Shown here piece after piece: positions 15,749 to 23,548 of a stretch of DNA of 27,127 nucleotides. How positions within the stretch are numbered: the stretch's first letter is position 1; every line of letters starts with the position of its first letter. Source of the stretch: Chloroflexota bacterium (GTDB taxonomy: Bacteria; Chloroflexota; Dehalococcoidia; SZUA-161; SpSt-899). The notes under the pieces were generated by a model. That model worked only from the letters and a program-made list of their open reading frames with translations, was not told where the DNA came from and searched no databases. Position numbers and translations under genes: made by a program. The stretch is from positions 1-27,127 of the forward strand of contig JABHWQ010000416.1 in assembly GCA_018657655.1 (NCBI GenBank). The letters run 5' to 3'.

Positions 15749-15778
15749 ATTTTAACAGAGATTGGCAGAGCTTGACAG
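15749..15778 (-). promoter_or_regulatory. Probable uvrA promoter
   Basis: On the - strand, CTGTCA (15773-15778) and TAAAAT (15749-15754) are separated by 18 bp, matching four and five of six consensus bases. Transcription would start about 10 nt ahead of the ATG at 15730, giving a very short leader. This agrees with the lack of a strong ribosome-binding site. Confidence 0.45.
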
Positions 15779-15791
15779 TGGCTAGCTTTTA

Positions 15792-15825
15792 AACATACTC
15801 GAAAGTTTTGAACTTCGGGTATGTT
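15792..15825. repeat. Long hairpin upstream of uvrA
   Basis: AACATAC(T)CGAA at 15792-15803 pairs with TTCG(G)GTATGTT at 15814-15825, a 12-bp stem with one G.T pair and a 10-nt loop. There is no T-run on either side. It could be a regulator site for uvrA or part of the cluster of small hairpins that follows. Confidence 0.55.
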
Positions 15826-15847
15826 GGCCTGATGCCAGTTACGTAGC

Positions 15848-15888
15848 GCGAGGCTTGAGCCTCGCTGGCAGCGACCCTAAAGGGTCGC
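15848..15888. repeat. Pair of REP-like hairpins
   Basis: Two perfect 8-bp stems lie side by side: GCGAGGCT-tg-AGCCTCGC (15848-15865) and GCGACCCT-aa-AGGGTCGC (15871-15888). Palindromes of this sort are usually dispersed intergenic repeats in bacterial genomes. No gene overlaps them. Confidence 0.7.
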
Positions 15889-15933
15889 GTTACATTATTA
15901 TTCCGGCAATTAAATGAGGACATAATCACCTTT

Positions 15934-16008
15934 CATGTCATTCCCGCGAAAGCGGGAATCCAGAGGGGCGAGGAAAGTAGATTCCGGCTAGGAGGCCGGA
16001 ATGACATG
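15934..16008. mobile_element. 75-bp MITE/REP-like element with terminal inverted repeats
   Basis: The ends are a perfect 11-bp inverted repeat, CATGTCATTCC (15934-15944) and GGAATGACATG (15998-16008). Inside are two hairpins, ATTCCCGC-gaaa-GCGGGAAT (15940-15959) and ATTCCGGC with GCCGGAAT (15981-16002). It has no coding capacity. The ATTCCCGC...GCGGGAAT type of hairpin is common in bacterial intergenic repeats that are thought to be moved by REP-associated transposases. It sits just downstream of the CoA-transferase beta gene and could also end its transcript. Confidence 0.6.
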
Positions 16009-16033
16009 CCGTATTTGGTTGACGGATTGATAA

Positions 16034-16819
16034 TTACCCCAGGATCAATCTTTGCGGATCGCACACTTCGCGCAGTATTCTGAGTTCGTCTGCTGAGGGT
16101 GGCGGTATTTCGTGCGCTCTGGAAATGTCTATTCCAAAGCCCATGTTGGCCAGGATTTTCTTGGGAGTGATTCCATTGTAGTATCCATCGAGGTACATTT
16201 CTTTGGTGTTTTCATCAAAACGCATCGTGGCCATATTGGTTATTACGGCCACTGGACCGCCTTTTGAAAGCCCCTCTTTTTCTCGTCCTCTGGGTCCATC
16301 CAGCCAACCCGGACTGGTAAGATAATCCAGTTTGGTTACAAACCTTCTTTTCTCCTGCTGCATGAAAATGATGGTTTTGCCCACAAAAGAGGCCACATCG
16401 CAAGCTCCCCCGCTCCCAGGAAAACGAACTGTAGGATTGACGTAGTTCCCAATAGTTGTTGAGTTGAGGTTGCCGAACATATCTATTTGAGCGGCTCCAA
16501 GGATTCCCACAACGTGTTGTCCGGTAGACTGGTTTTGCATGATGGCAAAGGCATCTGCCAGCCCGCTGTTCATTGAGCTACCATACATAATCCGGGAGTC
16601 GGATACGGCCAGTGGTATCTCCTCGAGTTTGGGATCGATGGCTCCGGTTTCGAAAATGATCACACTCTCGGGCGCGCTGATGTGCTTGGCGGCCATGGCT
16701 GCAAGCATGGAAACACCGGTGCCGCAGAATACGATATCGCCATCCTTGATCTCCCGTGCGGCGACGATAGCCATCATTTCCCGTGGTGAGTAATCGAATT
16801 TCATTTTCTTTTTGGTCAT
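16034..16819 (-). CDS. CoA-transferase beta subunit (glutaconate CoA-transferase / IpdB family)
   Basis: A 261-residue family I CoA-transferase subunit. The start overlaps the alpha-subunit stop by 4 bp (ATGA), a sign of translational coupling. FETGAID near residue 57 corresponds to the region of the catalytic Glu in GctB-type beta subunits. GSGGACDVASF is the Gly-rich CoA-site motif of the family. It would pair with the alpha subunit to move CoA between acids, or to open rings as in the IpdAB branch. The substrate is unknown. It is the last gene of a three-gene - strand operon; the MITE-like element lies just beyond its stop. Confidence 0.9.
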   Translation of the reverse strand: MTKKKMKFDYSPREMMAIVAAREIKDGDIVFCGTGVSMLAAMAAKHISAPESVIIFETGAIDPKLEEIPLAVSDSRIMYGSSMNSGLADAFAIMQNQSTGQHVVGILGAAQIDMFGNLNSTTIGNYVNPTVRFPGSGGACDVASFVGKTIIFMQQEKRRFVTKLDYLTSPGWLDGPRGREKEGLSKGGPVAVITNMATMRFDENTKEMYLDGYYNGITPKKILANMGFGIDISRAHEIPPPSADELRILREVCDPQRLILG

Positions 16820-17793
16820 CTTCTATCCAGTCCAGATGCGTAACCGGTTCGGGGGTCTGCGGCGATGCTTTTCAACCGTTTCTGCCCGATCAAATCGAGT
16901 AGTTCCCGGTGGTTACTTGTTCCATATATAAATCGATTGAGATAGTCCTTGAATCTGGTATCATCTTTTGCATATTCTGCATATTCATTTAGGTAGATCG
17001 GATCGTAATCGTAATACCGATAGCAGGCCGTGGGATAGGCTCCAAAAGGAACGTGTACGACGGCATCCACATGAAAAAAGGGTATCTGGTTTTGGTCGGG
17101 ATATTCTCTCAGCTCACTGGTATCCACCAACTCCTCACAGGTAACGATGAGATACTTGGCCGATTTGGCTTGCTCGATATCAGAAAAGGTTAGACCTTCC
17201 ATGCGCAATGTGCCTTGTCGATCACATTTCTGAACATGGATGATAGTCACGTCAGGATTGATAGCCGGAACAAGCACGACTTTTGAAGTGTCGAGCCAGT
17301 TTCCAAAAGGATTTTCCATGATTACCAGTTTGTCATCCGGCAGTTTCGGGTCGTCTTTTCTCAATTCTTCCGAGAAACCCCATCGATCAGTAATGTCTGT
17401 CCCTAGAGAAGATCGAGTGGGAAGAAAGGGTACTCCCATGGCACCGGCGAGGAAGCGCAGAGTCATTTGGTAGTTGGAATAGTCCTCGATGAGAATAGCT
17501 CCGTCCTGCGCGGCTTGTTGAAACCGGATGCAAGTGGGTGCGAATCTGCCGTTACCGCCATAAGCTATTTCCAGTTTCCCCACACATCCCGCACCAATCA
17601 GTTCATCCACACCTTGCCCATTGGAATGGGCATATAAATGGAGGTCCGTGATTGCTTGCCGGATGATCTCATAAACTGCGGCCATGGGGTTTCGGTTAAC
17701 TGTAAATCCCCCGATGGAAATATGAGAGCCCTGGGCAACATATTTGCTAATGGCCCTCTTTAGGTCTGTTACTTTGTCTTGAGAAGTGTTCAT
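16816..17793 (-). CDS. CoA-transferase alpha subunit (glutaconate CoA-transferase / IpdA family)
   Basis: A 325-residue alpha subunit of the GctA/IpdA type. SIGGFTVNRNPMAAVYEIIR (residues 26-45) is the characteristic family opening, and IEDYSNYQMTLRFLAGAMG (about 102-120) carries the conserved acidic pair near the position of the IpdA active-site Glu. Its start overlaps the TraB-family gene by 4 bp and its end overlaps the beta subunit by 4 bp, so all three are co-translated. Possible roles are CoA transfer in amino-acid or aromatic/steroid degradation; sequence alone does not settle the substrate. Confidence 0.9.
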   Translation of the reverse strand: MNTSQDKVTDLKRAISKYVAQGSHISIGGFTVNRNPMAAVYEIIRQAITDLHLYAHSNGQGVDELIGAGCVGKLEIAYGGNGRFAPTCIRFQQAAQDGAILIEDYSNYQMTLRFLAGAMGVPFLPTRSSLGTDITDRWGFSEELRKDDPKLPDDKLVIMENPFGNWLDTSKVVLVPAINPDVTIIHVQKCDRQGTLRMEGLTFSDIEQAKSAKYLIVTCEELVDTSELREYPDQNQIPFFHVDAVVHVPFGAYPTACYRYYDYDPIYLNEYAEYAKDDTRFKDYLNRFIYGTSNHRELLDLIGQKRLKSIAADPRTGYASGLDRR

Positions 17794-18686
17794 AATTGCT
17801 CGGTTGAGTACCCCTTCTCGCCTAAGAGATTGATAATCCCGTTTTCCCCCACCAGATGAGCTGCGCCAACGACTACGAAATACGTTTCATCATCTTTCAG
17901 AAAATCTTCGATTTTGTCTACCATGCCGAAATTCCTCTCATCGAGAAACGCTTCGTTAACGGGTACTAGTTCAGGATTTCCCGAAGGATCATCGAGTGCA
18001 ATGTTTTCCATAGCTGTAACATCGCCTGTTTCCCATGCGTCGAACAAACTTTCTATTTCTTTTTTGGTGGCCATATTTTCAACCACATCTTCCAATATCA
18101 GTATCTGTATCTCATCGGAAAACCCATCCAAGAGATTGATTTGGAATTCCATTGATTCCAATTCGATGATATCTTTACCTTCTTCATGTGCTCTGTTCAG
18201 GAAATGCGTATCAATGCCGTAATCGCTACTATACCCAAAGCTCGTCATTTGTAATTCTTCAATCGTAGTAGTCACCACCCACGGCTCGAAGGTATTGACT
18301 ATGAATATACCCCATCCAAGCTCCCCTAACACCTCATCGACTTTCTCATAAAGGTCTGCCGAGATATTGTCCCGGAGCGTCTCTCCCGTGGGGTACTTGC
18401 CCTTGATCAGTAACATGTTGCTCACTTCCATGTCAATGCCAGTAATATCCACTTCCACCGCTAAATTCTGTGATATGTCATACGCATCTTCTATTGCATC
18501 AGCAAATGGGTAAAGGTCGGCGCTGGCCATATGGATAGATCCCAAAACATAGACTGTTGTACTTTCTGAAGATATTTCCCAAAGGAAGGACTTTTCAGGA
18601 CCCTTGGTATCGTCCGAGTTTGAACAACCTGCTGTGAGGCTAATCACTAGAATCAGGATCATAAGGATAGTTGTATATTTCTTCAT
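17790..18686 (-). CDS. TraB/GumN-family (Tiki-like) lipoprotein
   Basis: A 298-residue protein with a lipoprotein signal peptide: a basic start (MKK), a hydrophobic core, and lipobox LTAGC with Cys 21 as the modified residue. The mature part has the TraB/GumN (Tiki-like) pattern. GSIHMAS (about 50-56) carries the metal-binding-type His, and VVGAAHLVGENGI near the C-terminus carries the second, with EVDIT and ELES acids between. The family are presumed metalloproteases. It would be anchored on the outer face of the membrane. The stop overlaps the CoA-transferase alpha start (ATGA). This is odd for a lipoprotein and implies coordinated dosage, though the functional link is unknown. Confidence 0.85.
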   Translation of the reverse strand: MKKYTTILMILILVISLTAGCSNSDDTKGPEKSFLWEISSESTTVYVLGSIHMASADLYPFADAIEDAYDISQNLAVEVDITGIDMEVSNMLLIKGKYPTGETLRDNISADLYEKVDEVLGELGWGIFIVNTFEPWVVTTTIEELQMTSFGYSSDYGIDTHFLNRAHEEGKDIIELESMEFQINLLDGFSDEIQILILEDVVENMATKKEIESLFDAWETGDVTAMENIALDDPSGNPELVPVNEAFLDERNFGMVDKIEDFLKDDETYFVVVGAAHLVGENGIINLLGEKGYSTEQL

Positions 18687-18791
18687 TTAGGAATACTCTC
18701 TTTTTTTGTAACGGGGCATATGAGGTTGCTCTTACGGGGACATTGTAGCAGGGACACCAAAGTATGACAATCTGACTAAAAAGACTGATAC

Positions 18792-18820
18792 TTGAATCCA
18801 GTCGGTTCATGTATGATAAT
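18792..18820 (+). promoter_or_regulatory. Promoter for sfsA-like gene
   Basis: TTGAAT (18792-18797) and GATAAT (18815-18820) are 17 bp apart, a good sigma-70 arrangement. Transcription would start near 18827, 8 nt before ATG 18835. That places the in-frame GTG at 18823 upstream of the mRNA start and supports the ATG as the true start. Confidence 0.5.
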
Positions 18821-18834
18821 TTGTGATTGGAAAG

Positions 18835-19572
18835 ATGAAACAAGTGTCTGAGAATAATCAAGCTTTACTACCTATTTATAGGATAGAGAACCCGATCGAG
18901 TGTTATATTATCCAGCGAATCAATCGGTTTGTTGTGGAAGTGCAAATAGAGGAGAAGCTGTTTCGAGCATCCATCAATAATACCGGGAAACTCACTCAGT
19001 TTCTGGTCAAGGGGAAAAAGGCGTTCTGCCTCAGCCACGACAAACCGGGGAAAACCGATTTTAAACTCTTTTCCATTATGGATGGCGATCACGCAGCGAT
19101 CATTGACACTCGGCTACAAATGAGGGCTTTTGAAAGATCGATAGAGATGGGGCTTATTCCCTGGTTGCGCGGGTATGAAAAATTCAAAAGGAATGCCAGG
19201 TTGGGGAGTTCGCTGATCGACTATTTAGTGGAAGGCGATGGCCCACAGTTGTATTTGGAGGCCAAGAGTGCTGTGATGAGGGAACATCGTTATGCTATGT
19301 ATCCTGATTGCCCTTCCGCAAGGGGACGAAAACACATTTCAGAATTAACAGAGCATGCCAACCAGGGGGGTAAGGCGCTCCTATTGTTTATTGCTGCTTT
19401 ACCCAGCGTAGAGGCGTTCAAACCTTATGAAGTTGGCGATCCTGAATTATATGAGTTATTACAAAAGGCTCATCGAGCCGGTGTGGAGATAAGATCGATA
19501 GGAATGTCTTATCATCCCCAAGACACTTACATTCATGTTTTTGCCCCGGACTTGAGCGTGGAACTCCTCTAG
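18835..19572 (+). CDS. sfsA: SfsA-family protein (sugar fermentation stimulation protein)
   Basis: A 245-residue protein if started at ATG 18835; a GTG at 18823 would add four residues, but the predicted promoter argues against it. The N-terminal part has the OB-like SfsA opening (INRFVVEVQIEEKLFRASINNTGKL). The C-terminal half has the nuclease-like SfsA core, with LYLEAKSAVM (Glu and Lys of a PD-(D/E)XK-type site) and ARGRKHISELTEHANQGGKA. SfsA proteins bind DNA/RNA and are linked to sugar metabolism in E. coli, but their biochemical role is unsettled. It is encoded alone, divergent from the TraB-CoA-transferase operon, with no strong ribosome-binding site. Confidence 0.88.
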   Translation: MKQVSENNQALLPIYRIENPIECYIIQRINRFVVEVQIEEKLFRASINNTGKLTQFLVKGKKAFCLSHDKPGKTDFKLFSIMDGDHAAIIDTRLQMRAFERSIEMGLIPWLRGYEKFKRNARLGSSLIDYLVEGDGPQLYLEAKSAVMREHRYAMYPDCPSARGRKHISELTEHANQGGKALLLFIAALPSVEAFKPYEVGDPELYELLQKAHRAGVEIRSIGMSYHPQDTYIHVFAPDLSVELL

Positions 19573-19611
19573 TCCATAAACGAATTTAAGGGTACTTAGG
19601 GAAAATACGGA

Positions 19612-19641
19612 TTGACAATACATGGGTGTAAACGGTATGAT
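19612..19641 (+). promoter_or_regulatory. Strong sigma-70 promoter ahead of the 259-residue protein
   Basis: TTGACA (19612-19617, perfect) and TATGAT (19636-19641) are separated by 18 bp. This would give a 5' leader of about 115 nt before ATG 19764. A second, perfect -10 box lies at 19732-19737. Confidence 0.6.
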
Positions 19642-19731
19642 TTGGAGCTAAGGGATCTTCAATTTTTGCAGTCAAAAAAGTGCTCCTCCCCCTAGTCGTT
19701 GGCATTTGGCTTGCTGACAGAATCTCCCTAC

Positions 19732-19737
19732 TATAAT
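19732..19737 (+). promoter_or_regulatory. Second, perfect -10 element close to the start codon
   Basis: TATAAT at 19732-19737, only 26 bp before ATG 19764, with a weak TTGCTG 15 bp upstream. If used, it would make a leader of about 20 nt. This gene also lacks a strong ribosome-binding site. Confidence 0.35.
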
Positions 19738-19763
19738 AAATTCCTTCGATTGCTTGTGTTGAT

Positions 19764-20543
19764 ATGGTAGAAAGAAAGGGTACACCGGATATTCTTGGTG
19801 ACTTGCTGAGCGTAGGGAAACCTCCTAAGCGCGAGCCAGAGGACATATCGAATTCGGGCCTCAACGTTGAGGCTGCTTCGGTTAATAAAGATCAGCCTGT
19901 TGCTAAACAACCAAGTGTACCTGTAAACATGAACCCCACTGATATTGAAGCGCAGTTCGCTCAAGCTACTAACACGCTAGCTCTCCTTGCTCCGGTTGTG
20001 GGCAGTCAGAGACTGCTTGAATGGCTGGACGATATGAGGAATACACTTGGCAGAAAGGATCGCCAGAGCGCTCAATCTATCCAGGCGAAACCGAATATCG
20101 CAGCTTGGGTGAAGCAACATCTCAGTGCCAGAATGGCGGCCGTCGATCACATGGCTACAGGTCTTCTGGTGAATGTTCGCTACAACGTCGATGTGTGGGC
20201 TCGCATTAACTGCGAACAGTTCAACACCGAATATGATCTCTGGGTTGAATACCGGGAAAAGAATGCATCGATAAAGACGAAAGATATTTATTCGCTGGTG
20301 AGGAAGGGAATCGATGTGTTTTATGCTGCTCGGGCCCACAAACGAGACTTCTGGTTCGATAGATTAATGCTTGTCTCCTCGTCACCGTTTGATCTCTCGA
20401 CCATCTCCCTGGCCGAAGATTACGGTGTTATTTGTGTATTGTATGATGGCACCGACTTTGAGATTAAGACGGATATAGACTGGCAACTCAAACCCACTTG
20501 GCTTAGACACGCTGAGGAAGCGTTAGAGGGATTGCAGGGCTGA
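19764..20543 (+). CDS. Unrecognised protein with possible degenerate PD-(D/E)XK-like domain
   Basis: A 259-residue protein. Residues 1-55 are low-complexity and probably disordered, about 58-125 are helical, and about 126-245 look like a small alpha/beta domain. In it, NVDVWARI (Asp 143) is followed by YDLWVEYREK (Glu 162) and IYSLVRKGIDVFYAA, then LMLVSSSPFDLS and GVICVLYDG. This order of strand-Asp, strand-(E-x-K/R) and helices recalls the Mrr-like restriction-endonuclease fold. The normal catalytic Lys position holds Arg (EYR), so activity is doubtful. I do not recognise a named family. It is encoded alone between sfsA-like and fabF. The fold call is only a hypothesis from the pattern. Confidence 0.6.
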   Translation: MVERKGTPDILGDLLSVGKPPKREPEDISNSGLNVEAASVNKDQPVAKQPSVPVNMNPTDIEAQFAQATNTLALLAPVVGSQRLLEWLDDMRNTLGRKDRQSAQSIQAKPNIAAWVKQHLSARMAAVDHMATGLLVNVRYNVDVWARINCEQFNTEYDLWVEYREKNASIKTKDIYSLVRKGIDVFYAARAHKRDFWFDRLMLVSSSPFDLSTISLAEDYGVICVLYDGTDFEIKTDIDWQLKPTWLRHAEEALEGLQG

Positions 20544-20732
20544 TCCCTTTCCCGCTGATAACCCCCGTTCCACCTTTGGCTCCTACTTCAAAAACGGCAT
20601 TAGTAGTATAGATTTGCCTCGTTGAAAAGCCAGTTTCTGCAGCGGTTGTAATAATCCGATTCCAGAGTTTTACTTTGAGGCTGGTACTACTATCCGCTAC
20701 CAGGGGAAGAGTTCGCTAATTGGTATTTGAAA

Positions 20733-21977
20733 TCAGACCTTTGAAAAAACCAATGCCCCATTTTGCCCGCCAAAACCAAAAGCATTCGATATAGCCACAT
20801 CAATGTTCGCTTCGCGGGCCTCATTGGGCACTACATCAAGATCGCATTCCGGGTCCTTGGTCTCGTAATTAATTGTGGGTGGAAGTATTCCGTGGTGTAC
20901 AGTAAGCACCGTAGCAGCAGCTTCGATAGCCCCTGCTGCTCCCAGTGTGTGACCTATCATGGACTTGTTTGAGCTTACTGGTATTTTTCTATCTCCAAAG
21001 GCTCGGTGAATGGCTATGGTTTCTATTTTGTCATTAACTTTAGTTGATGTGCCGTGGGCATTGATATATCCGATATCCTCCGGATTGACTTCTGCATCTC
21101 TCAAAGCGTCCTCGATGGCAGCCGCAGCCCATTTGCCGTCTGGTTCGGGAATAACGATATTGTATGCATCGGCGGTCATCCCGAAACCTTTGAGTACTGC
21201 TAAAGGTTCGGCCCCTCGTTTTTGGGCATGTTCCAGAGTTTCGAGAACCAGCACACCGGCTCCCTCTCCGATCACAAATCCATCACGATCAGCATCGAAC
21301 GGTCGGCTGGCCTTTTCAGGTTCATCGTTTCGTTGCGAAAGAACGCTCATGCAACCGTAGCCATCAACAACCAGAGGGGTAATGGTAGATTCGGTTCCTC
21401 CGGCAAGCATCACATCTGCCCTTCCTTCCCTGAGGATTCCCAATGCTGTGCCGATAGAGCAAGCACCTGTAGCACAGGCCGTGGCAATTGCCAGGTTTGG
21501 TCCGTGAATGCCTAAAACGATTGCTGCATTGGCTGCCGGCATGTTGGGGATAATCTTGGGAATCGCCAGGGGATTGACAGATCCTGGGCCTTTCTGTTGG
21601 AAACGATCGTGTTGTTCTTCGATGTTGGCATAATCACCCGCTGCTGATCCGATGACGCACCCGACTCTCGCTAGGTTCTCTTTTTCGAGATCAAGGCCTG
21701 CATCCTTGACTGCCTCTATTGCAGCACAAGAAGCCAACTGCGATACTCGGGCCATTCTACGTGCCTGTTTGCGAGAGATATAATCTTCGGGGTTGAAAGA
21801 AGAAACTTCAGAAGCTATCTGGCTCAGGTGACCATCCGGATCAAATGCTCGAATGCGCTTGATACCGGATTTGCCGGATATCAGAGAGTTCCAGAAATCG
21901 GTCCTATTGCAACCGATGGAAGTAAATACTCCGATACCGGTAACAACGATAGTCTTCTTCCCCGACATTGTCATCAT
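20733..21977 (-). CDS. fabF: 3-oxoacyl-ACP synthase II (FabF-type ketosynthase)
   Basis: A 414-residue thiolase-fold condensing enzyme of the KAS-II type, which extends acyl chains with malonyl-ACP. Catalytic Cys is in ATACATGACS, the two His are in NAHGTST and MIGHTLGAAG, and the Lys is in SSNKSMIGH. The last region NAFGFGGQNGALVF is canonical. Full family length. The start overlaps the FabK-like stop by 4 bp (ATGA), so both are translated together. No acyl carrier protein gene or further fatty-acid genes are in the window. Confidence 0.96.
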   Translation of the reverse strand: MMTMSGKKTIVVTGIGVFTSIGCNRTDFWNSLISGKSGIKRIRAFDPDGHLSQIASEVSSFNPEDYISRKQARRMARVSQLASCAAIEAVKDAGLDLEKENLARVGCVIGSAAGDYANIEEQHDRFQQKGPGSVNPLAIPKIIPNMPAANAAIVLGIHGPNLAIATACATGACSIGTALGILREGRADVMLAGGTESTITPLVVDGYGCMSVLSQRNDEPEKASRPFDADRDGFVIGEGAGVLVLETLEHAQKRGAEPLAVLKGFGMTADAYNIVIPEPDGKWAAAAIEDALRDAEVNPEDIGYINAHGTSTKVNDKIETIAIHRAFGDRKIPVSSNKSMIGHTLGAAGAIEAAATVLTVHHGILPPTINYETKDPECDLDVVPNEAREANIDVAISNAFGFGGQNGALVFSKV

Positions 21978-23068
21978 GCATTTCTGCTCAAGTGGTAGGC
22001 AGTTTCTTCGGATAGTTGATCAATGAGCTGTTTAACCGAAACGATCTCGGTGCATCGGTAAGAGTTTGATCCTGAGAAGGCAAATGCTTCATCAAAATTT
22101 CCCTCCGCGGCGTTCACCAGAACCTTAGCGATGCAGTATGGAGCGGTTTTGGGATCACAGGTTCTGAGGCATTTGTAGGAGCATTTAAAGGGAACGGTTT
22201 CGCCCCTTTTGATTTTCGCTACAAATTCATTGTTGAGGACTCGTCCGGGCATTCCCACGGGACTTTTGATAATGGTGATATCTTCTTCCCGCGCATTAAG
22301 GTATGCCTGTTTAAAATCAGGGTGCACGTCACATTCATTTGTGCAGACAAAGCGGGTTGCCATTTGAACACCGGATGCACCCAGTTTAAGAACGTGTGCA
22401 ATATCCTTCCCATCAAAAATGCCACCCGCGGCGATCACGGGGATAGGTGGATCATATGAATTGGCAGCTTCGATCACCTCGAAGAGCATTTCGTCAAGTG
22501 AAGGGTTTTTCCCAGATAGTAGTTCCTCATATCCGAATCCCAAGTGACCGCCTGCCTTGGCCCCCTCTACGACTACTGCATCCGGGGTTTTGTTGTACCG
22601 CCTTTTCCATTTCCTACAGATGATGTGAAGCGCTCTTGCTGAGCATACAATGGGGATTAGCTTGGTTGACGTTCCTTGGGCAAATTTGGGCAAATCGAGG
22701 GGAAGTCCAGCACCGGAAATAATCAGGTCCACACCTTCCTCAGCAGCGGTTCTGGCAAGGTTTTCGTAATTGGAAAGCGCCACCATTACATTGACGCCGA
22801 TGATACCATCGGTCATCCTTTTCGCCTTCCTCAGTTCTTCTCTTAGTGCCTCTTCATTTAGTCGGACAAACTCTGATCCTGGGTAGTCTTCGAATTTTCC
22901 CAGACCAACTGTGGAAACGACTCCAACACATCCCTCATTGGCTACTGCAGCAGCAAGATTAGCTTTGGAAACCCTGACTCCCATCCCTCCCTGGACTATG
23001 GGTGGATTGACTTCAATATCCCCGATCCTAAGCGATGGTAATTTAGCGTTTGACATAGATTTATGCAT
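21974..23068 (-). CDS. FabK / nitronate monooxygenase-like FMN protein with four-Cys motif
   Basis: A TIM-barrel flavoprotein of the NMO/FabK family. I chose ATG 23068 (364 residues) over an in-frame TTG at 23092, because GAGAGG lies ahead of the ATG and nothing suitable precedes the TTG. PIVQGGMGVRVS is the FMN-binding opening, EGAKAGGHLGFG holds the catalytic-type His, AAGGIFDGKD and GASGVQMATRFV bind phosphate. Residues about 296-312 (KCSYKCLRTCDPKTAPYC) have four Cys that could bind Fe-S or zinc. That is not usual for plain enoyl-ACP reductases but occurs in some NMO-like subfamilies. Operon linkage to fabF favours a role in fatty-acid synthesis, i.e. enoyl-ACP reductase. Nitronate oxidation is the alternative. 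Confidence 0.85.
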   Translation of the reverse strand: MHKSMSNAKLPSLRIGDIEVNPPIVQGGMGVRVSKANLAAAVANEGCVGVVSTVGLGKFEDYPGSEFVRLNEEALREELRKAKRMTDGIIGVNVMVALSNYENLARTAAEEGVDLIISGAGLPLDLPKFAQGTSTKLIPIVCSARALHIICRKWKRRYNKTPDAVVVEGAKAGGHLGFGYEELLSGKNPSLDEMLFEVIEAANSYDPPIPVIAAGGIFDGKDIAHVLKLGASGVQMATRFVCTNECDVHPDFKQAYLNAREEDITIIKSPVGMPGRVLNNEFVAKIKRGETVPFKCSYKCLRTCDPKTAPYCIAKVLVNAAEGNFDEAFAFSGSNSYRCTEIVSVKQLIDQLSEETAYHLSRNA

Positions 23069-23131
23069 TATGAATTGAGTCCTCTCAGGCAAGTTAAAGG
23101 CTTTGAATGAGGCAACTAAGTTTGGATGGAA

Positions 23132-23365
23132 TCACACATCCCCGATTCTTCTAAGAAAACTCTTGCCCCAAACATACGACAGGCACCCGCCTAAGCCAAC
23201 ACAAATCAGCAACCCGCTGGCTATTGCCCAAAACCAGTGCACCTCTAAAAATACAGCGGAGCACACCATCCAGATTATAACCGACAGGATAAGACCCAAA
23301 AGACTCCATTCAAACGTCCTGTCGCTCACTTCGGTGTTATCCCCTTTAAAATGTACTTTCAGCAA
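23132..23365 (-). CDS. Small two-helix membrane protein
   Basis: A 77-residue frame starting at TTG 23365, with no clear ribosome-binding site; an internal GTG that would begin MSDRTFEW is the alternative. It has two hydrophobic helices (about 20-41 and 44-65) joined by a tight Trp/His-rich turn (LEVHWFWAI), and a basic C-terminus (KSFLRRIG), a sensible membrane topology. The opposite strand frame lacks such features. I do not recognise the family. It ends about 60 bp from the FabK-like gene start and may be the first gene of that transcript. Confidence 0.45.
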   Translation of the reverse strand: MLKVHFKGDNTEVSDRTFEWSLLGLILSVIIWMVCSAVFLEVHWFWAIASGLLICVGLGGCLSYVWGKSFLRRIGDV

Positions 23366-23528
23366 TTTTATTCTATTGTAGCTTGTCTGGATTAAATTGG
23401 ATACCCCTTAATGGAGAATTATGTGAAGCAAGTTTGATTGACTTGTCATAAGAATAGGTGATAGTAGCAATTTTATCCCCATGAATGCAAGTACCTCATG
23501 TACCTCGTATTACTCATACGGAGTACTG

Positions 23529-23534
23529 TATAAT
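23529..23534 (+). promoter_or_regulatory. -10 element for the YprB-like gene, with repeat motifs upstream
   Basis: A perfect TATAAT ends 14 bp before ATG 23549, so transcription would begin about 8 nt ahead of the start codon. Upstream, GTACCTC occurs twice (from 23490 and 23500), and CGTAT-tactc-ATACG (23506-23520) is a small palindrome where a -35 box would be. These look like a regulator-binding site replacing a normal -35. Confidence 0.45.
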
Positions 23535-23548
23535 GTTTAGGATCAATC

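Noticed and set aside
23103..23381. 92-residue + strand frame opposite the two-helix protein
   Set aside because: No hydrophobic or domain pattern and no start signal, while the - strand has two membrane helices.
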